Below, piece after piece: positions 16,170 through 26,416 of a stretch of 30,125 bases of DNA (positions are counted from its first letter, which is position 1; each line of letters begins with the position of its first letter). Location: positions 1 through 30,125 of the forward strand of contig CALGLM010000451.1 of NCBI GenBank assembly GCA_937930275.1. The letters run 5' to 3'. This DNA is from an uncultured Ignavibacteria bacterium. GTDB taxonomy: Bacteria > Bacteroidota > Ignavibacteria > Ignavibacteriales > Melioribacteraceae. The notes beneath the pieces are model-generated. The model was not told the DNA's origin and searched no databases. It worked only from the letters and a program-made list of their open reading frames with translations. The translations under genes and the position numbers were made by a program.

Positions 16170-16196
16170 AAATTTTTAAAAAATTTAGATGAATTT

Positions 16197-17750
16197 ATGA
16201 TGAAGTATTACTTTATAATTTTTTTAGCACTTACCTTATTAATCGGTTGCAGCGAAGAAGTTACAGATAATAAGAATCAGGATAAAGCACCAAATACATT
16301 TTTGTTCTTGTATCCTGATGATGGTGCTCAATTAAATAGGCAAAAAAGTCGAATAGCAGTACATTGGTGGAGCGATGATCCGGACGGTGTTGTTGTCGGT
16401 TATATTTTTAAGTGGGATGGCATTGATGCAAATTGGAGCTTTACAACTAAAAATGATAGTACATTTTCGTTACCAATCGGCACTGCCGATACCAATTACG
16501 TTTTCTTAGTTGCCGCAATTGATAATAACGGAAATGGTATATATGATGCCGATGTTAGTTACAATGGTGTTAGTATTGGTGGCGAACCATTTAAAGATGC
16601 AAATAATAACGGAAGATATGACGAAGGTGAAGAGTTTACTGATTTTGGAAACATTGATCCGACTCCAGCTAACAGTAAATTTCCTATTAAAAATACTGCA
16701 CCTACAATAAAGTGGAATAAATTAAGTGTTTTACCGTCTGAAACTTACCCTGTTATTACTTTAGGATGGGAAGCAGCGGATTTAGACGGAGATGAATCTA
16801 TTACAAAAATTAATATTGCCTTAAATGACACTAATAATTTTGTTTCAATTAAAGGGACTGCTCGACTTGTAACTTTAAGATGTAAAAACTTTAATGATTC
16901 AAATCCTACAATGGAAATTCTTATTGACGGATTAGAAGGCAATTTACAAGCTGAGAAATTGAACGGTATTAAACTTGATAATTTTAACAAAATATATATT
17001 CAAGCGGTTGATATTAGCGGTGCAAAATCTTCTTTTTCTGTTTTACCTGAAGAAGGAACAAATTGGTTTATTAGGAAGCCAAAAGGTAAATTGTTAGTTA
17101 TTGATGATTATAACGGCGGTGCTGCTGCAGAAACTTTTTACAAGGATGCATTTGACAATATAAGTAACGGCACTTTAGTTTCAAAATATGACACATACAA
17201 TATGGAAGCAATTAAACTACCATATGCTACTGTTACTTTTTTGGAAACAATGAAATTGTTTAAGTATATTTATTGGTACACTGATACAAGCCCTTCGATG
17301 GATTTAGCAGCAATATCAACTCAAAAATATATTCAAACAGGCGGAAAAATTGCCTTTTCAATGGTATTTCAAGATTCAAGCGATACATTTCCGTTTGATA
17401 AATCATATTTACAAAACTTTTTACCAATTGATTCGTTAGGGCAAAAAAAACCTTTAAACTTTTTGTTGACCGGTGCAACTTTAATGCCTTCAATTAGCGG
17501 TAGTGGTTATCCTATATTAAAGACATCTGCAACCATATCTTGGGTAAGAACATATGGTCCTAATGCATCGTCATCAAAAAAAGTTTATGATTTGACAAGC
17601 AATTCATTAAACGGAAATATCGGATTTATGGATAACGGGAAGACCTTATTCTTTATCGGATTACCTTTACATTTATGTGATGGTAATTCAGGTACCGTTA
17701 AACAATTATTAGAAAAAGTATTCTTTGAAGAATTTGGCTACAACTTATGA
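16197..17750 (+). CDS. Lipoprotein with Ca-binding-type loops, probably surface or periplasmic, function unknown
   Basis: 517 residues. A lipoprotein signal peptide ends LLIGC with the lipidated Cys at 18. The following SEEVTD is acidic, resembling the lipoprotein export signal that sends Bacteroidota lipoproteins to the cell surface (inference). An Ig/fibronectin-like region covers about 35-110. Two Asp/Asn-rich EF-hand-like loops start at D109 (DNNGNGIYDAD) and D134 (DANNNGRYDEGE). The C-terminal half (KGKLLVIDDYNGG, then YIYWYTDTSPS and YIQTGGKIAFSMVFQ) looks like a Rossmann-like, glutamine-amidotransferase-type fold with no visible catalytic Cys-His-Glu triad. Two tandem ATGs (16197, 16200) are possible starts. 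The stop overlaps the TonB receptor start (ATGA), so the two are translationally coupled and likely act as a pair. Confidence 0.78.
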   Translation: MMKYYFIIFLALTLLIGCSEEVTDNKNQDKAPNTFLFLYPDDGAQLNRQKSRIAVHWWSDDPDGVVVGYIFKWDGIDANWSFTTKNDSTFSLPIGTADTNYVFLVAAIDNNGNGIYDADVSYNGVSIGGEPFKDANNNGRYDEGEEFTDFGNIDPTPANSKFPIKNTAPTIKWNKLSVLPSETYPVITLGWEAADLDGDESITKINIALNDTNNFVSIKGTARLVTLRCKNFNDSNPTMEILIDGLEGNLQAEKLNGIKLDNFNKIYIQAVDISGAKSSFSVLPEEGTNWFIRKPKGKLLVIDDYNGGAAAETFYKDAFDNISNGTLVSKYDTYNMEAIKLPYATVTFLETMKLFKYIYWYTDTSPSMDLAAISTQKYIQTGGKIAFSMVFQDSSDTFPFDKSYLQNFLPIDSLGQKKPLNFLLTGATLMPSISGSGYPILKTSATISWVRTYGPNASSSKKVYDLTSNSLNGNIGFMDNGKTLFFIGLPLHLCDGNSGTVKQLLEKVFFEEFGYNL

Positions 17751-20557
17751 AAAAGAGAATAATATTAATATTGCTATTTGTTATCAATTTATCTTTAATA
17801 GCTCAAGATAAAGGTAAACTTGAAGGTATAGTTAAAGATGCCGGCACAAAAGACAATTTGCCAGGCGTTAACATAATGCTAAAAGGAACTTATTACGGAG
17901 CTGCCACAGGATTTGATGGTAAATATAGCATAGATAAAATTAACCCGGGTACTTATACGGTAGAAGTAACTCTAATCGGGTATAAAACAATGCAATATAC
18001 CGGAATTAAAATTTTAGCCAATAAAACCACACAACTTAATATTGAAATGTCTGAAACAGTTTTAACAATGGAACAGGATGTTGTTGTTGTTGGTGAAAAA
18101 CCATTGGTTGAAGTTGACGAAACACAAAGTAAACGTACTATAACGCGACAAGATATTGAAGTTGCCGTAATAGAAAACATTAAAGATTTGGTTACTCAAC
18201 AATCAGGTGTTGTTCAATCGGATAACGAAATTCATATTAGAGGTGGTAGAAGTTATGAAAACGCCTTTTTATTGGATGGCGTATCTGTGCAAGATCCTTT
18301 AGCCGGCACCGGATTTGGGTTACAACTTAGCTCAAGTTCAATTGAAGAAGTTGAAGTTATTACCGGAGGTTACAATGCCGAATACGGTGATGCAACAAGC
18401 GGTGTAGTTAACGTTAGAACAAGAGAAGGCAGTGATAAATACAGCGGAGCTATAAGTTATAAAAGAGATAATTTTGGTTATAAAGATTCTTATCATGTTT
18501 TTAATACTGAAATTGTAGAAAGTAACTTTAGTGGTCCTGAACCTATTACTAAATATTTACTGCCGGAATTAGGTATAAAAATACCGGGTGAAATTACTTT
18601 TTTCGGTAATTTTTATGTTGGTATTACTGATGGTATAACACAGGGTTATTATAAAAATACTGCCGGAAGATTAAACTCTTCTACATTTTATGGTACAAGG
18701 TTTGCACCGCGAGCAGAAAACAGTTGGTTTTGGTTAGGAAAATTAACTTATAAAGTTAGTTCTACTTTTAAATTAGTTTATTCTTTCAATCAATCTGTTA
18801 ATATTAATCAAAACAGTCAATCTTTACAAGCAAATTTGGAATATGTTGAACCTTCTCCCGGTTATCAATATGAGTTCCAAAATATATTAGGAAATGCTAA
18901 CGTATTTACGCATAATAATAAATATAATTCTTTAAGTTTAACTCATACTCTTAATTCGAAAACATTTTACGAATTTAAGTTAAACCATTATTTTTCTAAT
19001 ATGCGTGCAGATGCAAACGGTAAATTTTGGTATCAGTATGAAGAGCCTAAAGATATTGTAACATTTCCTATTGAATACTACAATTTGGGTAGAGATACTA
19101 TAGGCGTAATTCCCGGAGACGGATTTTGGGATGTAGGTAATCCTTTTACATGGCGCGATCACTACATTAACGAATATTCCGTAAAAGGGGATATTACAAG
19201 CTTTTTTGATGCAAAAAATAAATTTAAAGCCGGTTTTAATGCAATATTCCAAGAAATGCAAGTTATAGATATATACAAACCATGGATTGGGACATTAGGA
19301 TTAAATAATGATATTTACAAAGTATATCCTGCTAAAGGTTCGTTTTACGCTCAAGATAATATTAACTTTAGCGGTATGATATTAAACTTTGGGTTGCGTT
19401 TAGATTATTGGTTCCCTGGTAAATACGTAGATGATGCTATTGATAATCCTGATGTAATAACGATTCCTCAAGAAACAAGAGATGCTTATAAAAACGATAC
19501 ATATGGTTGGTTTGGCAATAGACGTTGGAAAGCGAGATTAAGTCCTCGTTTAGGTATATCACATCCGGTTTCCGATAATCAAATATTATTTTTCTCCTAT
19601 GGACATTTTAGTAAATGGCCAAATCCACAATTTGTATATGCAAAGTTAAGTCCTTCAAGTGCTCAATCATCTTTCCAAAAGTTTGGTAATCCAAACTTAA
19701 ATCCGGAAACTACGGTTGCTTACGAGTTGGGATTAAAAACTCAATTTTCACAAGACGACGTTTTAACTTTAACTGCATATTACAAAGATATTTTCGATTA
19801 TATTAGAACTCGTACGGCAAAAATAACATCGGCTCGTTTTGCAACGCAGTCTTTTATTACATATGCAAATTTGGATTATGCAAGAAGTCGTGGTCTTGAA
19901 TTAGAATACAAGAAAAGAATAGGTAAATGGTTTACCGGAATGTTCTCATTTTCATACGCAATTGTTACCGGAAAAAGTTCAAGTGCCGATGAAGGTGTTC
20001 TTGTGCTAAAAGGAGACTTAGACGAAAACGTAAAAGAAGAGTATGTATCATGGGATAGGCCTCTTACTGCTTCTGCAAATTTCAATTTTTATGTTGAAAA
20101 AGGGAAACCTTTATTTGGATTTGGCGAAGGCATTTTAGATGACTATAACTTATATATTCGCGCTTTCTTCCAGTCCGGAAAAAGATACACCGAATATGTA
20201 TTTTCGGGAAGTTATGATACAGACGGAAGACCCGAATATGTTATAGATAATAAAAATAGAAACAGTAAAACAGCTGATAATTGGTTTTACATTGATTTGA
20301 ATTTTGAAAAATACTTTAAAGTTGCCGGATTGAAGTTTTCCTTTAACATTGAAGTTAATAATGTGTTTGACTTTAAAAATTCTGCAATTATTAACCCTGT
20401 TACCGGAGAAGCTTATGAATATGGCGACCCAACTCCTTCAACATGGAACGATCCGTTATACCCGGATTTGCAAGCTCCTTTAAATCCGTATCCGTATAAC
20501 CCGGCAAGATATTTAACAAGAAGAAACATTAAATTTGGATTAAGTTTAAGATTTTAA
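17747..20557 (+). CDS. TonB-dependent receptor with carboxypeptidase-regulatory-like N-terminal domain
   Basis: 936 residues. Signal peptide MKKRIILILLFVINLSLIA. A carboxypeptidase-regulatory-like beta-sandwich covers about 24-105 (GKLEGIVKDAGTKDNLPGVNI, GFDGKYSIDKINPGTYTVEV). A plug domain covers about 115-230 (VIENIKDLVTQQSGVVQSD, IHIRGGRSYENAFLLDGVSV, VEVITGGYNAEYGDATSGVV), followed by a long beta-barrel (SPRLGISHPVSDNQILFFSYG, NPNLNPETTVAYELGLK) ending in SLRF with a terminal Phe. It sits in the outer membrane and would import or move a ligand using TonB-ExbBD energy. No SusD-like gene follows, so it is not a standard SusCD glycan locus. It is coupled to the upstream lipoprotein and followed one base later by a PorV/PorQ-family gene. 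The ligand is unknown. Confidence 0.9.
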   Translation: MKKRIILILLFVINLSLIAQDKGKLEGIVKDAGTKDNLPGVNIMLKGTYYGAATGFDGKYSIDKINPGTYTVEVTLIGYKTMQYTGIKILANKTTQLNIEMSETVLTMEQDVVVVGEKPLVEVDETQSKRTITRQDIEVAVIENIKDLVTQQSGVVQSDNEIHIRGGRSYENAFLLDGVSVQDPLAGTGFGLQLSSSSIEEVEVITGGYNAEYGDATSGVVNVRTREGSDKYSGAISYKRDNFGYKDSYHVFNTEIVESNFSGPEPITKYLLPELGIKIPGEITFFGNFYVGITDGITQGYYKNTAGRLNSSTFYGTRFAPRAENSWFWLGKLTYKVSSTFKLVYSFNQSVNINQNSQSLQANLEYVEPSPGYQYEFQNILGNANVFTHNNKYNSLSLTHTLNSKTFYEFKLNHYFSNMRADANGKFWYQYEEPKDIVTFPIEYYNLGRDTIGVIPGDGFWDVGNPFTWRDHYINEYSVKGDITSFFDAKNKFKAGFNAIFQEMQVIDIYKPWIGTLGLNNDIYKVYPAKGSFYAQDNINFSGMILNFGLRLDYWFPGKYVDDAIDNPDVITIPQETRDAYKNDTYGWFGNRRWKARLSPRLGISHPVSDNQILFFSYGHFSKWPNPQFVYAKLSPSSAQSSFQKFGNPNLNPETTVAYELGLKTQFSQDDVLTLTAYYKDIFDYIRTRTAKITSARFATQSFITYANLDYARSRGLELEYKKRIGKWFTGMFSFSYAIVTGKSSSADEGVLVLKGDLDENVKEEYVSWDRPLTASANFNFYVEKGKPLFGFGEGILDDYNLYIRAFFQSGKRYTEYVFSGSYDTDGRPEYVIDNKNRNSKTADNWFYIDLNFEKYFKVAGLKFSFNIEVNNVFDFKNSAIINPVTGEAYEYGDPTPSTWNDPLYPDLQAPLNPYPYNPARYLTRRNIKFGLSLRF

Positions 20558-20558
20558 T

Positions 20559-21530
20559 ATGAGAAAACTATTAGTATTATTGTTATTGCCATTGAGCATA
20601 AATTTTGCTCAATTATTCCCAACACTCGGCGGACAGCGTGCCGGTATATCAACTGCACAATTTTTAAAAATTGGCGTTGGGGGAAGAGCAACTGCTATGG
20701 GAGATGCTTTTATAGCTGTTGCTAATGATGCTTCGGCACTTTTTTGGAATCCTGCCGGTGTTTCACAAATTGAAAACGACCAAGTTATGTTTTCACACAA
20801 TGAATGGGTTGTTGATATTAAACATGAATTTTTAGGTGCTGTTTATCATTTATCAAGTATGGATGTTATCGGCGTATCGTTTACAGCATTACATATGGAA
20901 GATATGCCTGTAACTACCGAGTTTCAGCCATACGGAACTGGCGAGTTCTTTAAATTTGGAGATATCGCAGTAGGTGTAACTTATTCTCGTAAAATGACAG
21001 AACAATTCAGTTTTGGCGGTACTATCCGATATTTGGAAGAAACATTAGACAAATTAAAAATGCGCGGAATTATGATTGACTTAGGAACTTATTACTGGAC
21101 AGGATTAGGTTCTACTCGTTTTGCCGTTGCAATTACAAATTTCGGAAATGAACTAAGTCCGGATGGTAAAGTTGTACTTTTCGGTAAACGAGAAAAATCC
21201 AATTGGCAATCGTTTTCTCCGCCTACAATGTTTAGAATCGGATTTGCATTTGAACCTTATGAAACGGAAGAACATAGGGTTACTACTTCTATTCAATTAA
21301 ATCATCCTAATGATAACAGTGAAAATGTTTCTTTAGGTGCAGAATATAGCTGGAGAAAGATGCTAAGTTTGCGAGCCGGTTATAAAATTAATGTTGATGA
21401 GCAAGATTTTACATTTGGTGCCGGTGTTACTTTGCCTGTTGCCATTGCAGATGTTACGGTTGATTATGCTTACGCAAATTTCGAACGTTTGGGTAGTGCT
21501 CATCGTTTTTCTTTAATTTTAGGATTTTAA
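20559..21530 (+). CDS. PorV/PorQ-family outer-membrane protein
   Basis: 323 residues. Signal peptide MRKLLVLLLLPLSINFA, then the family opening GISTAQFLKIGVGGRATAMG with DAFIAVANDASALFWNPAGV, which matches the FadL-like PorV/PorQ family (older name UPF0164). It continues with barrel strands such as GVTYSRKMTEQFSFGGTIRY and ends HRFSLILGF with a terminal Phe. PorV is the outer-membrane shuttle that receives sorting-domain cargo in type IX secretion; PorQ is a related component. Here the gene lies directly after a TonB-dependent receptor and among three sorting-domain protein genes, so a cargo-specific PorV paralogue is plausible. Whether it is the housekeeping PorV cannot be decided from one window. 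Confidence 0.88.
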   Translation: MRKLLVLLLLPLSINFAQLFPTLGGQRAGISTAQFLKIGVGGRATAMGDAFIAVANDASALFWNPAGVSQIENDQVMFSHNEWVVDIKHEFLGAVYHLSSMDVIGVSFTALHMEDMPVTTEFQPYGTGEFFKFGDIAVGVTYSRKMTEQFSFGGTIRYLEETLDKLKMRGIMIDLGTYYWTGLGSTRFAVAITNFGNELSPDGKVVLFGKREKSNWQSFSPPTMFRIGFAFEPYETEEHRVTTSIQLNHPNDNSENVSLGAEYSWRKMLSLRAGYKINVDEQDFTFGAGVTLPVAIADVTVDYAYANFERLGSAHRFSLILGF

Positions 21531-21533
21531 TTT

Positions 21534-22610
21534 ATGAAAACGTTTAAGATAATTTTTACATTTGTAGCATTATTGTTTACATTTGCTGCTTGTACCGACA
21601 AATTTGATATTTCGGAAGTAAATACCGGTGAACATACACAAAATAATATTGGTGATACTTTATATGTTCAACAAAATCCTATTTGGGGTGGTTTTAACAA
21701 ACCTCAAGATATGATTGTAGGTAGAGAGCCTTTTATTTATGTTGCCGATACAGAGAATAATAGAGTTGTAATGATGGATATTGCGGGCAGAATTTTAGGA
21801 GCAAGGGAAATTAGACGCCCAATAGCTTTAGCTCAAGATTATCAATTAAATTTAATTGTTTGCGGTGAATTAGTTGACGCTCAAGGTACTGTTTTTAGCG
21901 CAGTATTTAAACTTAACCTTGTTGATGTTAGTCATAATATCGGTATCGCTAAAATTGATACATTATTACCAAAAACATCATTTGATTATTTGAAACCTCA
22001 AAGAAAATACACCGGTGTTTGTGTTTTTTCAAACAATTCGTTTTTAGTTTCAAGAACCGGTCCTGCAAATAGCAATTTAATTGATCCTGATAACTCTTTA
22101 TTGGTTTTTAGTAAAAAAGTAAAACCTGACGGAACTAAGATTGATACATTAACCGGAAGGGTCCCTTTATTAGAACCACAGGGAACAGGTTTACTTTCTG
22201 CAAACGGAATAAGCTCTTTAACTTCCTTTAAAAATTCGTCAAGAGATATTATTGTAACTTTAACCGGAAATAATAGTTTTAAAGTACAATGGTTGCAATA
22301 TGTAGTATCAAGTGATTTTGAAGGGTACAGAAGTAAATTAACACCTTTTGAATCTCCTTTGCTAACCATAAATAAATTTGGTAGTCCGGAAGGGGTTGCT
22401 CTTGATAACTCTAATAATATTTTTGTTGCTGATGCAGCTAAAGATAGCATATTTGTATTTGATTCGTTCGGCGAAGAATTACAATCATTTGGTGGTAGCA
22501 ATGTATTCAAAAGTCCTTATGCTGTACAATATTTTAATAAAACATTGTATGTTGTTGATACCGGAAACGATAGAATAGTTAGGTATATTTTATCTACTGA
22601 TTTAAATTAG
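21534..22610 (+). CDS. NHL-repeat (beta-propeller) lipoprotein
   Basis: 358 residues. A lipoprotein signal peptide has lipobox FAAC with the lipidated Cys at 20. NHL-type repeats are visible near the N terminus (FNKPQDMIVGREPFIYVADT, ENNRVVMMDIAGRIL) and C terminus (FGSPEGVALDNSNNIFVADA, KDSIFVFDSFGEELQSFGG, SPYAVQYFNKTLYVVDTGN), giving a probable beta-propeller. The middle repeats are diverged. NHL propellers bind proteins, carbohydrates or nucleic acid; no catalytic residues are evident. It starts three bases after the PorV-family stop with no visible ribosome binding site and is followed 7 bases later by the phospholipase D-family gene. It is probably an outer-membrane-attached accessory of the receptor set. 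Confidence 0.85.
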   Translation: MKTFKIIFTFVALLFTFAACTDKFDISEVNTGEHTQNNIGDTLYVQQNPIWGGFNKPQDMIVGREPFIYVADTENNRVVMMDIAGRILGAREIRRPIALAQDYQLNLIVCGELVDAQGTVFSAVFKLNLVDVSHNIGIAKIDTLLPKTSFDYLKPQRKYTGVCVFSNNSFLVSRTGPANSNLIDPDNSLLVFSKKVKPDGTKIDTLTGRVPLLEPQGTGLLSANGISSLTSFKNSSRDIIVTLTGNNSFKVQWLQYVVSSDFEGYRSKLTPFESPLLTINKFGSPEGVALDNSNNIFVADAAKDSIFVFDSFGEELQSFGGSNVFKSPYAVQYFNKTLYVVDTGNDRIVRYILSTDLN

Positions 22611-22617
22611 GTTTTGC

Positions 22618-24930
22618 ATGTTTAATAAATTTTTAGTTGTTCTTAATTTATTATTTTTTTGTGGTATTTCTGCACAAGATGTTATACCGATTATAAATTT
22701 ACACACAAATGATAGCTTAGGTGTTTCCTTATTAACAGAACAAACTGTTAAAATATCCGGTATTATTACCGCAGCCAAAAACTTTGGTTCAAGCGGTCCA
22801 TCCTTTATACAGGATAATACCGGTGGTGTTTCTGTTTACGGAACAAGATTAACAAATTTTGTACAGATCGGTGATTCTGTAACGCTTACTTCAAAAGTTG
22901 TAAATTATTATGGTTTAACTCAAATAGACTTTAGTACCGGAACTTTTACTAAACATTCTTCCGGAAATAACGTTGAACCTACACTTGTAACAATTGATAT
23001 GATTAAGAACCAAAACTGGAATGGTGTTGAAGAACTTGAGGGACGGTTAGTTAGACTAAGTAATGTAAAAATTAACGGAACCGGAAGCTTTTTGGGTAAT
23101 ACTAATTATACAATTACTGATTCAATAAATACTTTGGATTTGCGAATTGATTCGGATGTAACTTCTATAGTCGGTACTGTAATTCCACAATCAAAAGTTG
23201 ATATTATTGGGATTGTTGGACAATATAAAACAAATCCGCCTTATAATTCCGGATATCAGTTGATGCCTCGCAGTATTGATGATATTGTTACTTTGTATGT
23301 GCCTGTTATTATTTCTCCCGTTGTGCTTTCACAAGTAACAGATAGTTCCTTTTCGGTTTTTTATAATACTATTAGGGAAGGTAATACTGAAATTAGATGG
23401 GGAAAAACCACAGCGTTGGAATTAGGAACACTATCTTTTCCCAATTTAACGACCGAGCATAGTATAACTGTTGAAAATTTAGATAAAAATGTTAGATACT
23501 ATTTTAAAGTATATTCAACTAATCAATACGGCACAAGCGAAAGCAGTTTACAAGCAGCAGTTACTTCAACTGTCGCTACTTCAAGCGGTAAAATAAATGT
23601 TTATTTTAATAGCAGTGTTGATAACGAAGTTGCAATTCCCGGTAATAATGCACAAGGGAATGTTGATTTGAAATCTAAAATAATTAATAGAATAAATAAT
23701 TCGGTTTATTCTATTGATATTGCACTTTATAGCTTTTTTGGAATGGACGATATTGCAAATGCAATTATAGCCGCTAAAAATAGGGGAGTAAAAGTTCGTG
23801 TTGTTTATGATAGTAGAACTACACAAAGTTCAATGCAACTATTAATAAATGCAGGCATAAAAATTAGCAAACGCCCTGCAAGTTTAGACGGAATTATGCA
23901 TAATAAATTTGCTATCTTTGACGGTCGAGATCTTACAAACGAAAATGATTGGGTGTGGACAGGATCATTTAATTGGACAAGTAGCGAATTAAATTGGCGT
24001 AACAATGCAATTGAGATAAATGACCATAATTTAGCCGGTGCATTTACTAAAGAATTTGAAGAAATGTGGGGAAGTAATACTGATGAGCCGAACTCTTTTA
24101 CTGCTAAATTTGGCTCACAAAAAACTGATAATACAATCCATAATTTTGATATTAACGGAATTTCCGTTAGTTTATACTTCAGTCCTTCTGATAATACTGA
24201 GGACAAAATTAAAAGTTCGTTACTGACTGCAGATTCCTCAATGTACTTTGCCTTATTAATATTTACAAGCGATAATTTATATAATGCAATAAATAGCAGA
24301 TATCAGTTCGGTTTAAGAGATATTAGAGGAATTATTGATGATGTGAATGCTATAGGAAGCGAGTTTACCAAATTATCAGTATTTGCACAGATGTTCGATT
24401 ATAATTTGAGTAATACATTACATCATAAATACGGTATTGTAGATGCTTCATATCCAAGCTCTAATCCTATAGTAATAACCGGAAGTCATAATTGGAGTAG
24501 AGCCGCTAATCAAGATAATGATGAAAACACGTTAATAATTAACGATATTTATATTGCAAATCAATATATGCAAGAATTTAAGAAAAGGTATAACGATTTA
24601 GGCGGTACGACAAGTTTCGTTATTCCAATAATTTCTGATGTTGAAGATAAAGGAAATTTCTATCCAAAAACTATTGATCTAAAACAAAATTATCCAAATC
24701 CGTTTAATCCTATTACAACAATATCATTTTTTATCCCTAATGAACAGAATATATCGTTATCAATATATAACATATTAGGTGAAAAATTAGAAACGCTATT
24801 TGAAGGAAACGCAAAATCAGGATTAAACGTAATTGATTTTAATGCTGAAAAATTAAGCTCCGGAATATATATTTACAGATTAGAAACAAAGTACGGAACT
24901 TTTAGTAAAAAATGTGTTTTATTAAAATAA
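22618..24930 (+). CDS. Secreted phospholipase D-family protein (two HKD motifs) with OB-like module, Fn3 domain and T9SS sorting domain
   Basis: 770 residues. Signal peptide about 1-19. An OB-fold-like module covers about 20-225 (VKISGIITAAKNFGSSGPSF, IDIIGIVGQYK-like pattern). A fibronectin-III-like domain covers about 230-320 (SQVTDSSFSVFYNTIREGN, NVRYYFKVYSTNQYG). Two complete HxKxxxxD motifs follow: H428-K430-D435 (HNKFAIFD), then GSFNW; and H602-K604-D609 (HHKYGIVD), then GSHNW. This is a full two-lobe PLD active site. A sorting domain ends the protein (about 690-770: NYPNPFNPITTISFFIP, SSGIYIYRLET, CVLLK). PLD-family enzymes cleave phosphodiester bonds in phospholipids or DNA/RNA; the OB module makes an extracellular nuclease a reasonable reading. 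It is the last gene of the envelope set; no clear terminator follows. Confidence 0.88.
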   Translation: MFNKFLVVLNLLFFCGISAQDVIPIINLHTNDSLGVSLLTEQTVKISGIITAAKNFGSSGPSFIQDNTGGVSVYGTRLTNFVQIGDSVTLTSKVVNYYGLTQIDFSTGTFTKHSSGNNVEPTLVTIDMIKNQNWNGVEELEGRLVRLSNVKINGTGSFLGNTNYTITDSINTLDLRIDSDVTSIVGTVIPQSKVDIIGIVGQYKTNPPYNSGYQLMPRSIDDIVTLYVPVIISPVVLSQVTDSSFSVFYNTIREGNTEIRWGKTTALELGTLSFPNLTTEHSITVENLDKNVRYYFKVYSTNQYGTSESSLQAAVTSTVATSSGKINVYFNSSVDNEVAIPGNNAQGNVDLKSKIINRINNSVYSIDIALYSFFGMDDIANAIIAAKNRGVKVRVVYDSRTTQSSMQLLINAGIKISKRPASLDGIMHNKFAIFDGRDLTNENDWVWTGSFNWTSSELNWRNNAIEINDHNLAGAFTKEFEEMWGSNTDEPNSFTAKFGSQKTDNTIHNFDINGISVSLYFSPSDNTEDKIKSSLLTADSSMYFALLIFTSDNLYNAINSRYQFGLRDIRGIIDDVNAIGSEFTKLSVFAQMFDYNLSNTLHHKYGIVDASYPSSNPIVITGSHNWSRAANQDNDENTLIINDIYIANQYMQEFKKRYNDLGGTTSFVIPIISDVEDKGNFYPKTIDLKQNYPNPFNPITTISFFIPNEQNISLSIYNILGEKLETLFEGNAKSGLNVIDFNAEKLSSGIYIYRLETKYGTFSKKCVLLK

Positions 24931-24961
24931 GTTTATAGGTTTATTGCTAATATAAATTTAA

Positions 24962-26413
<1,452 letters not shown>

Positions 26414-26416
26414 TAA

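Noticed and set aside
21998..22510. 170-residue minus-strand frame inside the NHL lipoprotein gene
   Set aside because: It is antisense to a clear lipoprotein with NHL repeats; its composition is that of a complement shadow and there is no ribosome binding site.
23805..24206. 133-residue minus-strand frame within the phospholipase D-family gene
   Set aside because: It is antisense to the first HKD region, which is intact; no independent coding evidence.
11943..24930. SusC/SusD-type polysaccharide utilisation locus
   Set aside because: There is a TonB receptor with the right N-terminal domain, but no SusD homologue, glycoside hydrolase or sugar regulator; the neighbouring lipoproteins do not look like SusD.
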